Shown here piece by piece: positions 47,407 through 57,179 of a DNA stretch of 64,000 bases. Position 1 is the stretch's first letter; each line of letters begins with the position of its first letter. The stretch comes from an uncultured Alphaproteobacteria bacterium (GTDB taxonomy: Bacteria; Pseudomonadota; Alphaproteobacteria; Rhizobiales; Aestuariivirgaceae). Where the stretch lies: the NCBI GenBank assembly GCA_937873445.1, contig CALMWF010000043.1, positions 1 to 64,000 on the forward strand, read 5' to 3'. Below the pieces are notes generated by a model. It saw only the letters and a program-made list of their open reading frames with translations, was not told where the DNA came from and ran no database searches. A program made the position numbers and the translations under genes.

Positions 47407-47679
47407 GTGGCAAAGACCAAAACCTCATTCGCCCAGGCCCAGATCAAGTCGATTGTCGAACGGATCGAGCGGCTGGAGGAAGAAAAGAAGGCGATTGCCG
47501 CCGATATCAAGGAAATCTATGCCGCCGCCAAGGCCGATGGCTTCGACACCAAGGTGTTGCGCAAGGTGGTGAGCCTGAGAAAGCGCGACGCCGCCGAACG
47601 GCAGGAGGAGGAGGCATTGCTCGACCTCTACCTCGCGGCACTCGGCATGGCCGTGGACAGCGAAACCGAAGCGGCCTGA
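47407..47679 (+). CDS. gapR: GapR nucleoid-associated protein (DUF2312)
   Basis: A 90-residue DNA-binding protein that in Caulobacter clamps overtwisted DNA ahead of replication and transcription forks. The sequence is almost all helix: an N-terminal coiled coil ([20 protein letters not shown]), then the conserved [19 protein letters not shown]. The start is taken as GTG 47407 because AGGAG stands at ideal distance and the length then equals Caulobacter GapR; an in-frame ATG at 47377 would add 10 residues. Confidence 0.93.
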   Translation: MAKTKTSFAQAQIKSIVERIERLEEEKKAIAADIKEIYAAAKADGFDTKVLRKVVSLRKRDAAERQEEEALLDLYLAALGMAVDSETEAA

Positions 47680-47698
47680 ACCCCGGACCAGCAATGAA

Positions 47699-47722
47699 AA
47701 GGGCGGCCGCCGGGCCGCCCTT
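47699..47722. terminator. bidirectional terminator between gapR and the DUF882 gene
   Basis: AAGGGCGGC pairs with GCCGCCCTT across a 6-nt loop. On the minus strand the stem is followed by TTTT; on the plus strand the T-run is short. It lies between two convergent stops. Confidence 0.75.
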
Positions 47723-47743
47723 GCTGATTCCTGGCCGGGCCGG

Positions 47744-49180
47744 TTATTCCGGCAGGCTGCCCTTGCCGTCGCGGTTCACCACCAGCGGAGCGACCGGGGC
47801 TGCTTCAGCGGCGGGGGCTGCCACCGCTTCGTCGGCAAACAGCGACAGGCGGCCGTCACGGCGCACGGTCTGGGCCGGATTGAACACCAGTTCCGGCCAC
47901 CAGTCGGCACCGTTCATGCTGGCCGTGGCCATGGGCGCGGGCAGGGTCGGGGCCGGTTTGGCCTTGGCCTTGCGCAGCACCGGGGCCTGGGTTTCCGGAG
48001 CCAGCACATCAACCGCCGTGGTGCCGTGGTCAGCCTTGGGCGCCACATGCATCACCGGATCATCAATGACTGTAGAGCTGGGGCGGATCAGGGCCGCAGT
48101 GTTGGTGACCGGCGACGGCTTGGCACGGACAATGGTGTTGGGCGGCGGGGCCGAGGCCGGTTCAATGCGCATGTTGGCGGCGGCCATCATCAGGATTTCC
48201 ACCGGCTTGGCGCGCGGAATGGGCACGGGATAGCCCTTGGTCACGCCGGAGGCATCGGCCACATCGGCCACGTCAGCGGGCGCGGCCTCGGCCGGGGCGG
48301 GCTTGGCCTTGGGCAGAACCAGACTGGCCAGCGGCGTGGTTTTCGACGGTTCGCGGAGGGTGGGACCGGCAGCCGCATCGGCCGTCAGTTCGGCCATTTC
48401 GTCGTCCATGCCACGGTAGGCAACCTCAACCGGCTGCGGCACCGGCTTCTGGGCGGCAGCCATCATCTTGGCGGTGTAAATGCCGCCACCACCATTGCCG
48501 CCGCCGTTCAGGGCAAAGCGGCGGCCAATGGTCTTCTGACCATCGCGGATGACGGTGGCCCACTGGCGGTTGGAAATGGCCGGGCCCCAATGGCGGACAT
48601 TGCCCGAGTCAATGTGCAGGAAGCCGGTGGGGCCGCCCGCCGAGCGGTAGTAGCCGACGCCGCCCACCTGACGGGCCAGCGCCGAATTGCGAATCTTGAT
48701 GGTGGGCACATCGGGGAAATAGATGTCGATGGCCTTGCCGCCCATGTGCTGGCTGTGCTTGGCGACATTGCGCCCGACCCGCTTCAGAAACGAGTTGGTG
48801 CGTGGCGAACGATAGCCGCAGACAATGTGGATGGGCGCCTTGGAGCCGAGGTCGGCATGCAGTTCATACATCAGATCGATGGTCTTGGGGTCGATCCTGA
48901 TGACCGAGTTGCGGCGCCAGTCGCGCATCAGATAATTGATCTTCTTCATGGCCGAGGGGACGTAGCGGCCATCCACCATATAGGTGATGGTGAGGCTTTC
49001 CTTGGTGTGGATGTGATAGAGCGACAGGGTGCGGGTTTCACCCCCGGCCTTCACCGGCGTGCCAAGACCCACCCAGGAGCCCAGTGACAGGGCGCCCAGC
49101 ATGCAGGCTGTTGCCAGATATTTCCCCAAGCGCTTTTTCAATGACGGGCGATGTCCAACGTCCGAATGGTTCACACGCAT
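47744..49180 (-). CDS. DUF882/peptidase M15-like exported protein
   Basis: A 478-residue protein. After an N-terminal membrane anchor or signal (residues ~20-45) comes a DUF882 domain of the YcbK/M15 zinc peptidase fold: VCGYRSPRTNSFL, zinc ligands in SQHMGGKAIDIY and GFLHIDSG. The C-terminal half is Ala/Pro/Lys-rich and probably disordered. A murein endopeptidase or carboxypeptidase role is likely. The start is ATG 49180; a GTG two codons later has better Shine-Dalgarno spacing. A CtrA-like box lies about 160 bp upstream. Confidence 0.85.
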   Translation of the reverse strand: MRVNHSDVGHRPSLKKRLGKYLATACMLGALSLGSWVGLGTPVKAGGETRTLSLYHIHTKESLTITYMVDGRYVPSAMKKINYLMRDWRRNSVIRIDPKTIDLMYELHADLGSKAPIHIVCGYRSPRTNSFLKRVGRNVAKHSQHMGGKAIDIYFPDVPTIKIRNSALARQVGGVGYYRSAGGPTGFLHIDSGNVRHWGPAISNRQWATVIRDGQKTIGRRFALNGGGNGGGGIYTAKMMAAAQKPVPQPVEVAYRGMDDEMAELTADAAAGPTLREPSKTTPLASLVLPKAKPAPAEAAPADVADVADASGVTKGYPVPIPRAKPVEILMMAAANMRIEPASAPPPNTIVRAKPSPVTNTAALIRPSSTVIDDPVMHVAPKADHGTTAVDVLAPETQAPVLRKAKAKPAPTLPAPMATASMNGADWWPELVFNPAQTVRRDGRLSLFADEAVAAPAAEAAPVAPLVVNRDGKGSLPE

Positions 49181-49336
49181 ACTCCACACACCAACCGGGC
49201 CGACCCCGATTTCCCCTCTCGTCCGGCCAGAGCGGAAGCTGCCAAAGGGCACCTTACGCCAGCGCGGATCGTCGAACAAGATTAAGGCTGCGGTGAGGCA
49301 GCCCGCCAGAGGGCTCCCATCCTGCCAAGACATGCT

Positions 49337-49351
49337 TAACGACGGTTTAAA
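49337..49351. promoter_or_regulatory. CtrA-like binding box
   Basis: TTAA-N7-TTAA matches the alphaproteobacterial CtrA consensus at all eight fixed bases. It lies in the 182-bp gap between the L,D-transpeptidase stop and the DUF882 gene, so it would control the latter. Confidence 0.45.
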
Positions 49352-49362
49352 CCGGCCACATT

Positions 49363-51435
49363 TTAGGGGCTGGCCGGAGCCGCCTGGACGAGCTTGAGCT
49401 TGGCCCGCTGGACGCGCAGGTTGCGCTCGCTGTCGAGGGCTTTGAACATTGCCCCGTCACGCCCGTAAACATCGTCAAAATAACGGATTTTTCCATCCGC
49501 GCCGGGCCAGGCGGTGAAGTAGGTGATGTGCACCGGCACCGGCTCGCCAAGACTGACCTGGTCATTGATGCCAGAATCGGTGATGGCGTCCACCTTGGCC
49601 CGTTCCCAGCCGAGCAGCACGGCAGCGAAATCCCTGGGGTTTTCCACACGCACGCAGCCGTGGCTGAAGGCCCTGGTCTGCTCCTTGAACAGCGAGCGCG
49701 TCGGCGTGTCGTGCATGTAGATGTCGTGGGCATTGGGGAACAGGAATTTGAGTTCGCCCAAGGCATTGTCGCCGCCCGAGGGCTGCTGCACCATGAAGGG
49801 GGGCTTGCCGCCATAGGACGGCCAGTTGACCGAGGCCGACTTCACCACCTTGCCCTTGGAATTGATGACCTTGAAGCCCTGTTTGTCGAGATAGGCGGGG
49901 TCGCGGTAGAGCTTGGGCAGGTATTCATTGACCAGAATGGACTCGGGCACATTCCAGGTCGGGTTGAAGACCACAGTCTCCATCTTGTCGTGGAAGGCGG
50001 CGGTCTGGGTCATGGGCCGGCCGACAATGACCTTGCTGTGCCAGGCCTCCTGGCCCCGGTCCATGACGGTGACCTCATAGGCCGCCTGATTGACGAACAC
50101 GTAGCGCTTTCCCAGATCCTTGGGCAGCCAGCGCAGCCGCTCCATGTTGATGGCGATGCGGCGGCGGATGTCTTCGCTGCGGTCGGTGTTCAGCGCCTTG
50201 ACCACGGTATTGTCGAGAAGGCCGGTGGGCTTCAGCTGCACCGATTTCTGGAAGCGCTTCAGAACCACCGACAGGTCCTTGTCGAGCAGCGTGGGATCGG
50301 GCGCGTCAAGACCGGGTTTGAGGCCGGGCGCGCCAGTTTTCAGCCCCTCCGAACCCATGACCGGCCCTTCCACAATGACATCCTCGGAGGGCGGCGGCGG
50401 GGCGGGCTGGGTTCCCTCGAAACCAAGGGCGGCAAGCTTGCGCCGGATATCGGGCAGGCGCGGGTCGGTCTGGCCGGGCTTCACCTTCGGGCCTTCGGCG
50501 ATGATGATGGCATTGGCCTCGCTGGCCTGACTGTCCACCTGGGCCAGCGCCTGGCGCAGGGCGGCATATTGCGGGTTCTGCGGCTGCAAACCCATCAGCC
50601 AGGACTGCGCCATGGGCGCAAAGGCGAGATGGCGCAACGCCGCGGCAGGATCAAGGGCGGCAATCTTGATGTCATTGTAGAGCGACAGCCGGGCGGGATC
50701 GAACTGGCCGTCATAGGCATCGCGGGCATATTTCAGCGCCGCCGCCGTGAGGCCGACATCAAATTCGGCGAGCTTGCTGGTGACGGAGCCAAGCTGGGCA
50801 TCCGGCGCGTCAAAGGAGGTCAATACCGGGGGCAGATAGGCATCGGGCGTCAGGCCCTCCCGGCCGGCGTCGGCCAGCACCGCCAGAACGGCTTTGGCGC
50901 GCGCGCTGATGGCCCCGTTTTCCAGCCACAGGGGCTGAAAGCCGCTGGCCTGATAGTGGTCGAGAATGGCCTTGCGTTCAGCCTGCACGGCCCGAATGCC
51001 GGTTTCGCGGTTGGCCAGCACATCACGAATGGCCATGGCTTCGGCGGTGGCCGGGGTGGCGCGGGCAAAGGCGGCATCAAACACCGGCTGCTGCGGCACC
51101 GGCTGATAGGCCACCAGGCCCATGCCCAGGCCCGGAATGGGCTCGGGATCTTCATAGCTGGGGGCGGCCACGGACTTGCCGGGCTTTGCCGCAGCCGGCC
51201 TGGCGGGATTGCCATAGATGATGTTGACGTCGGTATTGGGCTGGTCGTTCAGCCACCAGGGCAGGGCGGTGGAGGGGCGGCGGGGTTTGTTGGGGGTGGA
51301 GAAAAAGCCGTTGAACAGACCCTTGCCGCCCTTGCGGGGGGCAAACAGCGGCTCGCCCGCCAAAGCCGTCTGGCTGGCAAAGGCGGCAAGCACGACAGAA
51401 ACCAGAAGCTTCGGCAGAAGCCTTGCCATATCCAT
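49363..51435 (-). CDS. large L,D-transpeptidase (YcbB/LdtD type)
   Basis: A 690-residue exported enzyme making 3-3 cross-links in peptidoglycan. Signal peptide (LLPKLLVSVVLAAFASQTALA/G), a Pro-rich linker, a scaffold domain (residues ~150-330), a peptidoglycan-binding region, and a YkuD domain with HDTPTRSLF and catalytic cysteine in SHGCVRV. The length and insertion before YkuD match YcbB rather than the shorter enzyme at 10 kb. Start ATG 51435, with a second ATG at 51429. Upstream of the DUF882 gene on the same strand, so the two may act on the same wall substrate. Confidence 0.92.
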   Translation of the reverse strand: MDMARLLPKLLVSVVLAAFASQTALAGEPLFAPRKGGKGLFNGFFSTPNKPRRPSTALPWWLNDQPNTDVNIIYGNPARPAAAKPGKSVAAPSYEDPEPIPGLGMGLVAYQPVPQQPVFDAAFARATPATAEAMAIRDVLANRETGIRAVQAERKAILDHYQASGFQPLWLENGAISARAKAVLAVLADAGREGLTPDAYLPPVLTSFDAPDAQLGSVTSKLAEFDVGLTAAALKYARDAYDGQFDPARLSLYNDIKIAALDPAAALRHLAFAPMAQSWLMGLQPQNPQYAALRQALAQVDSQASEANAIIIAEGPKVKPGQTDPRLPDIRRKLAALGFEGTQPAPPPPSEDVIVEGPVMGSEGLKTGAPGLKPGLDAPDPTLLDKDLSVVLKRFQKSVQLKPTGLLDNTVVKALNTDRSEDIRRRIAINMERLRWLPKDLGKRYVFVNQAAYEVTVMDRGQEAWHSKVIVGRPMTQTAAFHDKMETVVFNPTWNVPESILVNEYLPKLYRDPAYLDKQGFKVINSKGKVVKSASVNWPSYGGKPPFMVQQPSGGDNALGELKFLFPNAHDIYMHDTPTRSLFKEQTRAFSHGCVRVENPRDFAAVLLGWERAKVDAITDSGINDQVSLGEPVPVHITYFTAWPGADGKIRYFDDVYGRDGAMFKALDSERNLRVQRAKLKLVQAAPASP

Positions 51436-51527
51436 ACCCCAAGCGGCCTGAGGCCAAAGTCTAAACGCCGGGCTGCGGCTTTTCAATGGCGGGGACCACA
51501 CTCAGTCACCGTCTCGCGCAGACGTTA

Positions 51528-53000
51528 TCAGCCTGCGGCCTCCTCCAGCCCCAGTTCGCGCATCTTGCGATACAGCGTCGAGCGACCGATTCCCAGCTTG
51601 CGCGCCACTTCCGACATCTGGCCGCGGTAGCGGTGCAGCGCCAGGCGGATCATGTCGGCCTCAACCTCCTCCAGCTTGCGCACATGGCCGCCATCGGTGA
51701 CCACGGGAATGCCCAGCGCCACGCCATCGGCCACAGCGGCACCATGGCTGATGGCCGGGGCGGGGGCGGGCTTGGGGGTGGGGGCCGGAAGCGGCGGCAG
51801 GCTGACTTCATAGCCCTCCACCAGCGAGGCAATCTGCGGAAAGTCCTGCACGTCCAGCATGTCGGACTCGCACAGCACAATGGCGCGGAACACGGTGTTT
51901 TCCAGCTGGCGCACATTGCCCGGCCAGTCATAGGCCTTGAGCATGGCCAGCGCACGCGGCGTGATGCCATGGACCTTGCGGCCCTCCTCGGCGGCCAGGC
52001 GGACGATGAAGTGTTCGGTCAGTGCGCCGATGTCGTCCTTGCGCTCGCGCAGCGGCGGCACCATGACGGGGAAGACGTTGAGGCGGTAATAGAGGTCTTC
52101 GCGGAACTGACCCGCCTTGACCATCTCGATCATGTTGCGGTTGGTGGCCGAAATCAGGCGGATGTTGATCTTCACCGGCTTGCGCGAGCCCACCGGATCA
52201 ATCTCGCCCTCCTGAATGGCGCGCAGCAGTTTCACCTGCATGTCGAGCGGCAGTTCGGCCACCTCGTCAAGAAACAGCGTGCCGCCATCGGCCTCCTGGA
52301 ATTTGCCGATGTGGCGGGCCGAGGCGCCGGTGAAGGAGCCCTTTTCGTGGCCGAAGAGGATGGATTCCACCAGATTTTCCGGAATGGCGCCGCAGTTCAC
52401 CGCCACAAAGGGCCGGCCGGCGCGTTCGCTTTCACCCTGAATGGCGCGGGCGATCATTTCCTTGCCGACGCCGGATTCGCCTTCGATGAGAATGGGGATG
52501 GTGGATTGCGCGCCGCGGCGGCCGAGGCGGATGACATGGGCCATGTTGGGCGAGGCGGCAATGAGATCATCAAAGCCCATGGCGCCGCCCACCTTCTTGT
52601 TCAGGCGCTTCACCTCTTCGGTGAGGGCGTTGACCTTGAGCAGGTTCTGCATGGAAATGCGCAGGCGCTCGGGCGATACGGGCTTGACCACGAAGTCATC
52701 GGCACCCGCCCGCATGGCCTTGATGACGGTTTCGATGGAGCCCTGTGCGGTCTGCACGATGACGGGCAGATCGCCACGGATGCCCTGCAGTTTTTCCAGG
52801 AATTCCAGACCGTCCATGCCGGGCATGATGAGGTCGAGGATGATGAGTTCGATGGCCGAGCCGGTGGGCCGTTTCAGCAGCTCAAGCCCCTCCAGCGCCG
52901 AGGCGACGGGCAGGGCGTCGAAACCGAAACGCTTGACCATTTCCTCAAGGATGCGGCGCTGGGCGGGTTCGTCTTCGACAATCAGGACGCGGGTGCTCAT
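51528..53000 (-). CDS. NtrC-type sigma-54-dependent response regulator
   Basis: A 490-residue three-domain activator. The receiver (1-120) has phosphoacceptor Asp56 in LIILDLIMPGMDG. The AAA+ domain has Walker A GESGVGKE, Walker B TLFLDEVAEL and the sigma-54 contact loop GSFTGA, where Ser replaces the usual Ala. A Fis-type helix-turn-helix ends the protein (SEVARKLGIGRSTLYRKM). No histidine kinase is adjacent, so it is an orphan. It lies upstream of the L,D-transpeptidase gene on the same strand with a 92-bp gap. Confidence 0.93.
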   Translation of the reverse strand: MSTRVLIVEDEPAQRRILEEMVKRFGFDALPVASALEGLELLKRPTGSAIELIILDLIMPGMDGLEFLEKLQGIRGDLPVIVQTAQGSIETVIKAMRAGADDFVVKPVSPERLRISMQNLLKVNALTEEVKRLNKKVGGAMGFDDLIAASPNMAHVIRLGRRGAQSTIPILIEGESGVGKEMIARAIQGESERAGRPFVAVNCGAIPENLVESILFGHEKGSFTGASARHIGKFQEADGGTLFLDEVAELPLDMQVKLLRAIQEGEIDPVGSRKPVKINIRLISATNRNMIEMVKAGQFREDLYYRLNVFPVMVPPLRERKDDIGALTEHFIVRLAAEEGRKVHGITPRALAMLKAYDWPGNVRQLENTVFRAIVLCESDMLDVQDFPQIASLVEGYEVSLPPLPAPTPKPAPAPAISHGAAVADGVALGIPVVTDGGHVRKLEEVEADMIRLALHRYRGQMSEVARKLGIGRSTLYRKMRELGLEEAAG

Positions 53001-53255
53001 GCGGGACTAACGACTCTGTAAAATTACACCATGCTGCGCCACCCGGTCCGGCCTCCCCGAAGGCCTGACTCCGCCGGACACAGCGGTTCGAGGGCAGTCT
53101 GTCAGGCAAGGGTAAAGGCGACCTTAATGAGCTATGCTGATTGGGGACAGGTGTGGAAAAACCAGAGCGGCATCCCAGGATTGTGATTTGGCGCGGCGGT
53201 GGTTGCGGCTGCGGGCCGGAAGGGCCATATCTTTTGGGCAAATTCAGGAGTGATC

Positions 53256-55034
53256 ATGCCGAAAAGCCTTGGGAACCTGCCGGAATGGAACCTTGCCGAT
53301 CTCTATGCCGGGCCGGATGACCCGAAATTTGCCGCCGACTTCGACCGGGCGGCGGACTGGGCCCGGAAATTTTCGGCACGGTGGCAGGGCAGGCTGGCTG
53401 CGGCGGCGGGCGACGACCTTGCGGCCGCAGTGGCCGATTATGAAAAGCTATCCGACCTCATGGGGCGCATCGGCTCCTATGCGCAGCTTTATTATGTCGG
53501 CGACACCACCGATGCGGCGCGGGCCAAATTCTATGGCGATGCCAATGCACGGATGACCGAGATTGCCTCGGCGCTGCTGTTCTTTGAACTGGAACTGAAC
53601 CGCATTGACGATGCGGCACTGGCCGAAAAGATGAAAACCCCGGCGCTGGCCCATTACCGGCCGTGGATTGACAATCTGCGCGAGGAAAAACCCTATCAGC
53701 TTGAAGACCGGATCGAGCAGTTGTTCCTCGACAAAAGCCAGACGGCGGCCGGGGCCTTCAACCGCCTGTTCGATGAGACCATGGCGGGCCTGCGCTTCAC
53801 GGTGGGCAAGGAGGAGATGACGCTGGAGCCGACCCTGGCGCTGATGCAGAACGCCGACGAGAAGAAGCGCAAGGCGGCGGCCACGGCGCTGGCCAAGACC
53901 TTCGGCGAGAACCAGCGGCTCTTCACCCTCATCACCAATACGCTGGCCAAGGACAAGGAAATCTCCGACCGCTGGCGCGGCTTCAAGGACATGGCGGATG
54001 CGCGGCATCTGTCCAACCGGGTGGAGCCGGAGGTGGTGGCCGCGCTGGTGCAGGCGGTGCGCGCCGCCTATCCGCAACTGTCGCACCGCTATTACCGGCT
54101 GAAGGCCAAATGGATGGGCAAGAAGACGCTCATGCACTGGGACCGCAATGCACCGCTGTTCAATGCCGATGCGGCGCTGATCCCGTGGAGCGAGGCGAAG
54201 ACCAAGGTGCTCTCGGCCTATGGCGCCTTCGCGCCGGAAATGGCGGCCATTGCCCGGCGTTTCTTTGATGAGCGCTGGATTGATGCACCAACGAGGCCCG
54301 GCAAGGCGCCGGGTGCGTTTGCCCACCCCACCGTGCCGTCGGCGCACCCCTATGTGCTGGTGAACTATCTGGGCAAGACGCGCGATGTGATGACGCTGGC
54401 CCATGAGCTGGGCCATGGCGTGCATCAGGTGCTCGCGGCAGGGCAGGGGGCGCTGATGGCGTCCACCCCCCTGACGCTGGCCGAAACGGCCTCGGTGTTC
54501 GGCGAGATGCTGACCTTCCAGTCATTGCTCAGGGACACCACCGACCGCAAGCAGCGCAAGGCGCTGCTGGCCTCGAAGGTGGAGGACATGATCAATACGG
54601 TGGTGCGCCAGATTGCCTTCTACAGCTTTGAGCGCAAGGTGCATGAGGCGCGGCGCACGGGCGAACTGACGCCGGACCAGATCAACGCTTTCTGGCTTGA
54701 GGTGCAGAAGGAAAGCCTGGGCGATGCCTTCACCTTCACGGAGGGCTATGAGACCTACTGGACCTATATCGGCCACTTCATCCATTCGCCCTTCTATGTC
54801 TATGCCTATGCCTTTGGCGACTGTCTGGTGAACTCGCTCTATGCGCGCTACCAGGAGAGTGCCGAAGGTTTCCAGCAGCGCTATTTCGACATGCTGAAGG
54901 CTGGCGGCTCCAAGCACCATTCCGAACTGCTCAAGCCCTTCGGCCTTGATGCCACCGATCCCGCCTTCTGGCAGAAGGGCCTGTCGGTCATCTCGGCCAT
55001 GATTGACGAACTGGAAGCCATGGAAGATGCCTGA
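53256..55034 (+). CDS. pepF: M3-family oligoendopeptidase F
   Basis: A 592-residue cytosolic zinc peptidase cleaving peptides of moderate length. The zinc motif is HELGHGVHQ, with the third ligand in LAETASVFGEM. N-terminal helices and the C-terminal signature (ETYWTYIGHFIHSPFYVYAYAFGD) match the PepF/M3B clade. No signal peptide. ATG 53256 has AGGAG at 7 bp. The downstream acetyltransferase gene overlaps it by 8 bp, so the two are co-expressed. Confidence 0.95.
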   Translation: MPKSLGNLPEWNLADLYAGPDDPKFAADFDRAADWARKFSARWQGRLAAAAGDDLAAAVADYEKLSDLMGRIGSYAQLYYVGDTTDAARAKFYGDANARMTEIASALLFFELELNRIDDAALAEKMKTPALAHYRPWIDNLREEKPYQLEDRIEQLFLDKSQTAAGAFNRLFDETMAGLRFTVGKEEMTLEPTLALMQNADEKKRKAAATALAKTFGENQRLFTLITNTLAKDKEISDRWRGFKDMADARHLSNRVEPEVVAALVQAVRAAYPQLSHRYYRLKAKWMGKKTLMHWDRNAPLFNADAALIPWSEAKTKVLSAYGAFAPEMAAIARRFFDERWIDAPTRPGKAPGAFAHPTVPSAHPYVLVNYLGKTRDVMTLAHELGHGVHQVLAAGQGALMASTPLTLAETASVFGEMLTFQSLLRDTTDRKQRKALLASKVEDMINTVVRQIAFYSFERKVHEARRTGELTPDQINAFWLEVQKESLGDAFTFTEGYETYWTYIGHFIHSPFYVYAYAFGDCLVNSLYARYQESAEGFQQRYFDMLKAGGSKHHSELLKPFGLDATDPAFWQKGLSVISAMIDELEAMEDA

Positions 55035-55575
55035 GCTGCGGCGCCCGCGGGCCGATGAGTCCGAGGCGGTGGCCCGCTGCCACATCGCCTGCTGGCGCGA
55101 GGCCTATGCGGCCATTGTGCCGGCCCATATTCTCGAACGGGCGGAACTGGGCGAGCGCACCCAGCGCTGGCAGCAGCATCTGGCCGATGCTGAGCTGCAT
55201 GTGCTGGCCGCCTTCGCGGGGGCGGAGTGTCTGGGCTTCATCCTATCCGGCCCGCCGCGCGATCCGTCGCTGCCCCAGGACGCGGGCCATGTTTCAGCGC
55301 TCTATGTGCGGGAAAGGGCGCAGGGCCGGGGGCTGGGCAGGCGCTTCATGGCGGCGGCGGCGGCGGACTGGCAGGCCCGGGGCGGCAGGGCGCTGGCGGT
55401 GGGTGTTCTGGCCGAAAATGCCAGGGCGCGGGGCTTTTATGAGGCCATGGGCGGCAGGCTTCTCCATGAGGGGGTGTGGCACTGGCACGGCGTGGCCCTG
55501 GCGGATGCCCATTACCGCTATGACGATCTGGCCGGTCTTGCCGGTCTTGCGGCGCGCGGGGATCTCGCCACCTGA
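55027..55575 (+). CDS. GNAT-family N-acetyltransferase
   Basis: A 182-residue acetyltransferase of the RimI-like group. The acetyl-CoA-binding motif A is VRERAQGRGLGRRFMAA (R/Q-x-x-G-x-G/A pattern), preceded by VSALYV and followed by NARARGFYEAMG. Substrate unknown. Its ATG lies inside the last codons of pepF (8-bp overlap), suggesting translational coupling and possibly a role in modifying amino acids or peptides released by PepF (inference). Confidence 0.9.
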   Translation: MPELRRPRADESEAVARCHIACWREAYAAIVPAHILERAELGERTQRWQQHLADAELHVLAAFAGAECLGFILSGPPRDPSLPQDAGHVSALYVRERAQGRGLGRRFMAAAAADWQARGGRALAVGVLAENARARGFYEAMGGRLLHEGVWHWHGVALADAHYRYDDLAGLAGLAARGDLAT

Positions 55576-55739
55576 CTCTTTGCCGCAAGACAATGGTCGA
55601 AGCGTCGCTTGGCGCGCTTGCCCCACCCCCATGGCCCCGCTAGAAGGTTCCCCGGGTCCTGGGACTCATCAGAATTTCACCGGTTGCGCTCCGGTTTTCC
55701 GGGGTGGGCCACTTTGGCTGATCCAATCACGGCAGTTCC

Positions 55740-56861
55740 ATGAAAATAGCGGTAGCAACAGAATCCACTCCGGGCGAGGCACGCGTGGCCATCAGCCCCG
55801 ACACGGTGAAAGCCTATGTGAAGAAGGGTCTTCAGGTGGCGGTGCAGGCGGGTGCCGGGGCCGGTTCCCATATTCCCGATGAGCTGTTCAAGGCAGCGGG
55901 TGCCGAAATCGTCAAGGGCGATCAGGTGGTGAAGAACGCCGACATCGTTCTCACCGTGCGCCGGCCCTCCGAGGCGGTGCTCAAGGCATTGAAACCCGGC
56001 GCGGTGCTGGCGGGCGGGCTTGACCCCTATGGCGAGCGCAAGGGGCTGGAGGCGCTGGCCAAGAGCAAGGCCCACCTCTTTGCCATGGAGCTGATGCCGC
56101 GCATCACCCGGGCGCAATCCATGGACATTCTGTCGTCCCAGGCCAACCTCGCCGGTTACAAGGCGGTCATTGAAGCCGCCGCCCATTACGGCAAGGCATT
56201 GCCGATGATGATGACGGCGGCGGGCACGGTGCCCGCGGCCAAGGCCTTCATCATGGGCGTGGGTGTGGCCGGGTTGCAGGCCATTGCCACGGCGCGCCGC
56301 CTGGGCGCCATCGTGTCGGCCACCGACGTGCGCAAGGCCACCGAAGAACAGGTGAGGTCGCTGGGCGCCAAGTTCGTGTTTGCCGATGTGGCGGACGCGG
56401 CCACGGCGGGCGGCTATGCCAAGGAGCTTTCGGCCGAGGACAAGGCCAAGCAGGCAGCCCTGGTGGCCGAACACGTGAAGACGCAGGACATTGTCATCAC
56501 CACGGCCCTCATTCCGGGCCGCCCGGCACCCACCCTCATCACCCAGGAGATGGTGGAGAGCATGAAACCCGGCTCGGTCATCGTTGACCTGGCGGTGGAG
56601 CGCGGCGGCAACTGCCCGCTCTCCAAGCCCGACAAGATCGTGGAGCACAAGGGTGTGGCCATCATCGGCACGCTCAATCTGGCGGGCAGGCTGGCCGGCA
56701 ACGCGTCGCCGCTCTATGCCAAGAACCTTGCCAACTTCCTCGATCTGATGATCGACAAGGACGGCAACCTCAAGATCGACTTCGACGACGAGATCATCAA
56801 GGGCACGCTGATTGCCCGTGATGGCGGGCTCGTTCATCCCATGTATGCGGGGACCAAATAA
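55740..56861 (+). CDS. pntAA: NAD(P) transhydrogenase subunit alpha, part 1
   Basis: A 373-residue soluble NAD(H)-binding domain (dI) of the proton-translocating transhydrogenase. Motifs include [14 protein letters not shown] near the N-terminus, the dinucleotide fold [19 protein letters not shown], and the C-terminal ERGGNCPLS region. The alpha subunit is split in two as in Rhodospirillum. ATG 55740 has no strong ribosome-binding site. The next gene overlaps its TAA by one base (TAATG). Confidence 0.97.
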   Translation: MKIAVATESTPGEARVAISPDTVKAYVKKGLQVAVQAGAGAGSHIPDELFKAAGAEIVKGDQVVKNADIVLTVRRPSEAVLKALKPGAVLAGGLDPYGERKGLEALAKSKAHLFAMELMPRITRAQSMDILSSQANLAGYKAVIEAAAHYGKALPMMMTAAGTVPAAKAFIMGVGVAGLQAIATARRLGAIVSATDVRKATEEQVRSLGAKFVFADVADAATAGGYAKELSAEDKAKQAALVAEHVKTQDIVITTALIPGRPAPTLITQEMVESMKPGSVIVDLAVERGGNCPLSKPDKIVEHKGVAIIGTLNLAGRLAGNASPLYAKNLANFLDLMIDKDGNLKIDFDDEIIKGTLIARDGGLVHPMYAGTK

Positions 56862-57178
56862 TGGAACAGATGGCACATTCGGTTGATCCCTTTGTGATGC
56901 TGCTCGGCATTTTCGTGCTGGCGGTGTTCGTGGGCTATTATGTGGTGTGGAACGTGACCCCCGCGCTGCACACGCCGCTGATGAGCGTCACCAACGCGAT
57001 TTCCTCGGTGATCGTGGTGGGGGCGCTGCTGGCGGTTGGGGCGGGCGCCATTGCCTCGGGCTCCACCATTGCCATGATCTTCGGCTTCCTGGCCTTGATC
57101 CTCGCCTCGGTCAATATTTTCGGCGGGTTCCTGGTCACCAGCCGCATGCTCGCCATGTACAAGAAGAAGGACAAGTGA
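56861..57178 (+). CDS. pntAB: NAD(P) transhydrogenase subunit alpha, part 2
   Basis: A 105-residue membrane protein with three to four helices forming part of the proton channel (dII) of the transhydrogenase. Characteristic segments are [22 protein letters not shown] and [21 protein letters not shown]. Start and stop are tightly packed between pntAA (1-base overlap) and pntB (1-base gap), so the complex is made from one message. Confidence 0.97.
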   Translation: MEQMAHSVDPFVMLLGIFVLAVFVGYYVVWNVTPALHTPLMSVTNAISSVIVVGALLAVGAGAIASGSTIAMIFGFLALILASVNIFGGFLVTSRMLAMYKKKDK

Positions 57179-57179
57179 C

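Noticed and set aside
49528-51630. A 700-codon plus-strand frame opposite the large L,D-transpeptidase
   Set aside because: The minus-strand frame carries a signal peptide and YkuD catalytic motif; the plus frame is low-complexity shadow sequence.
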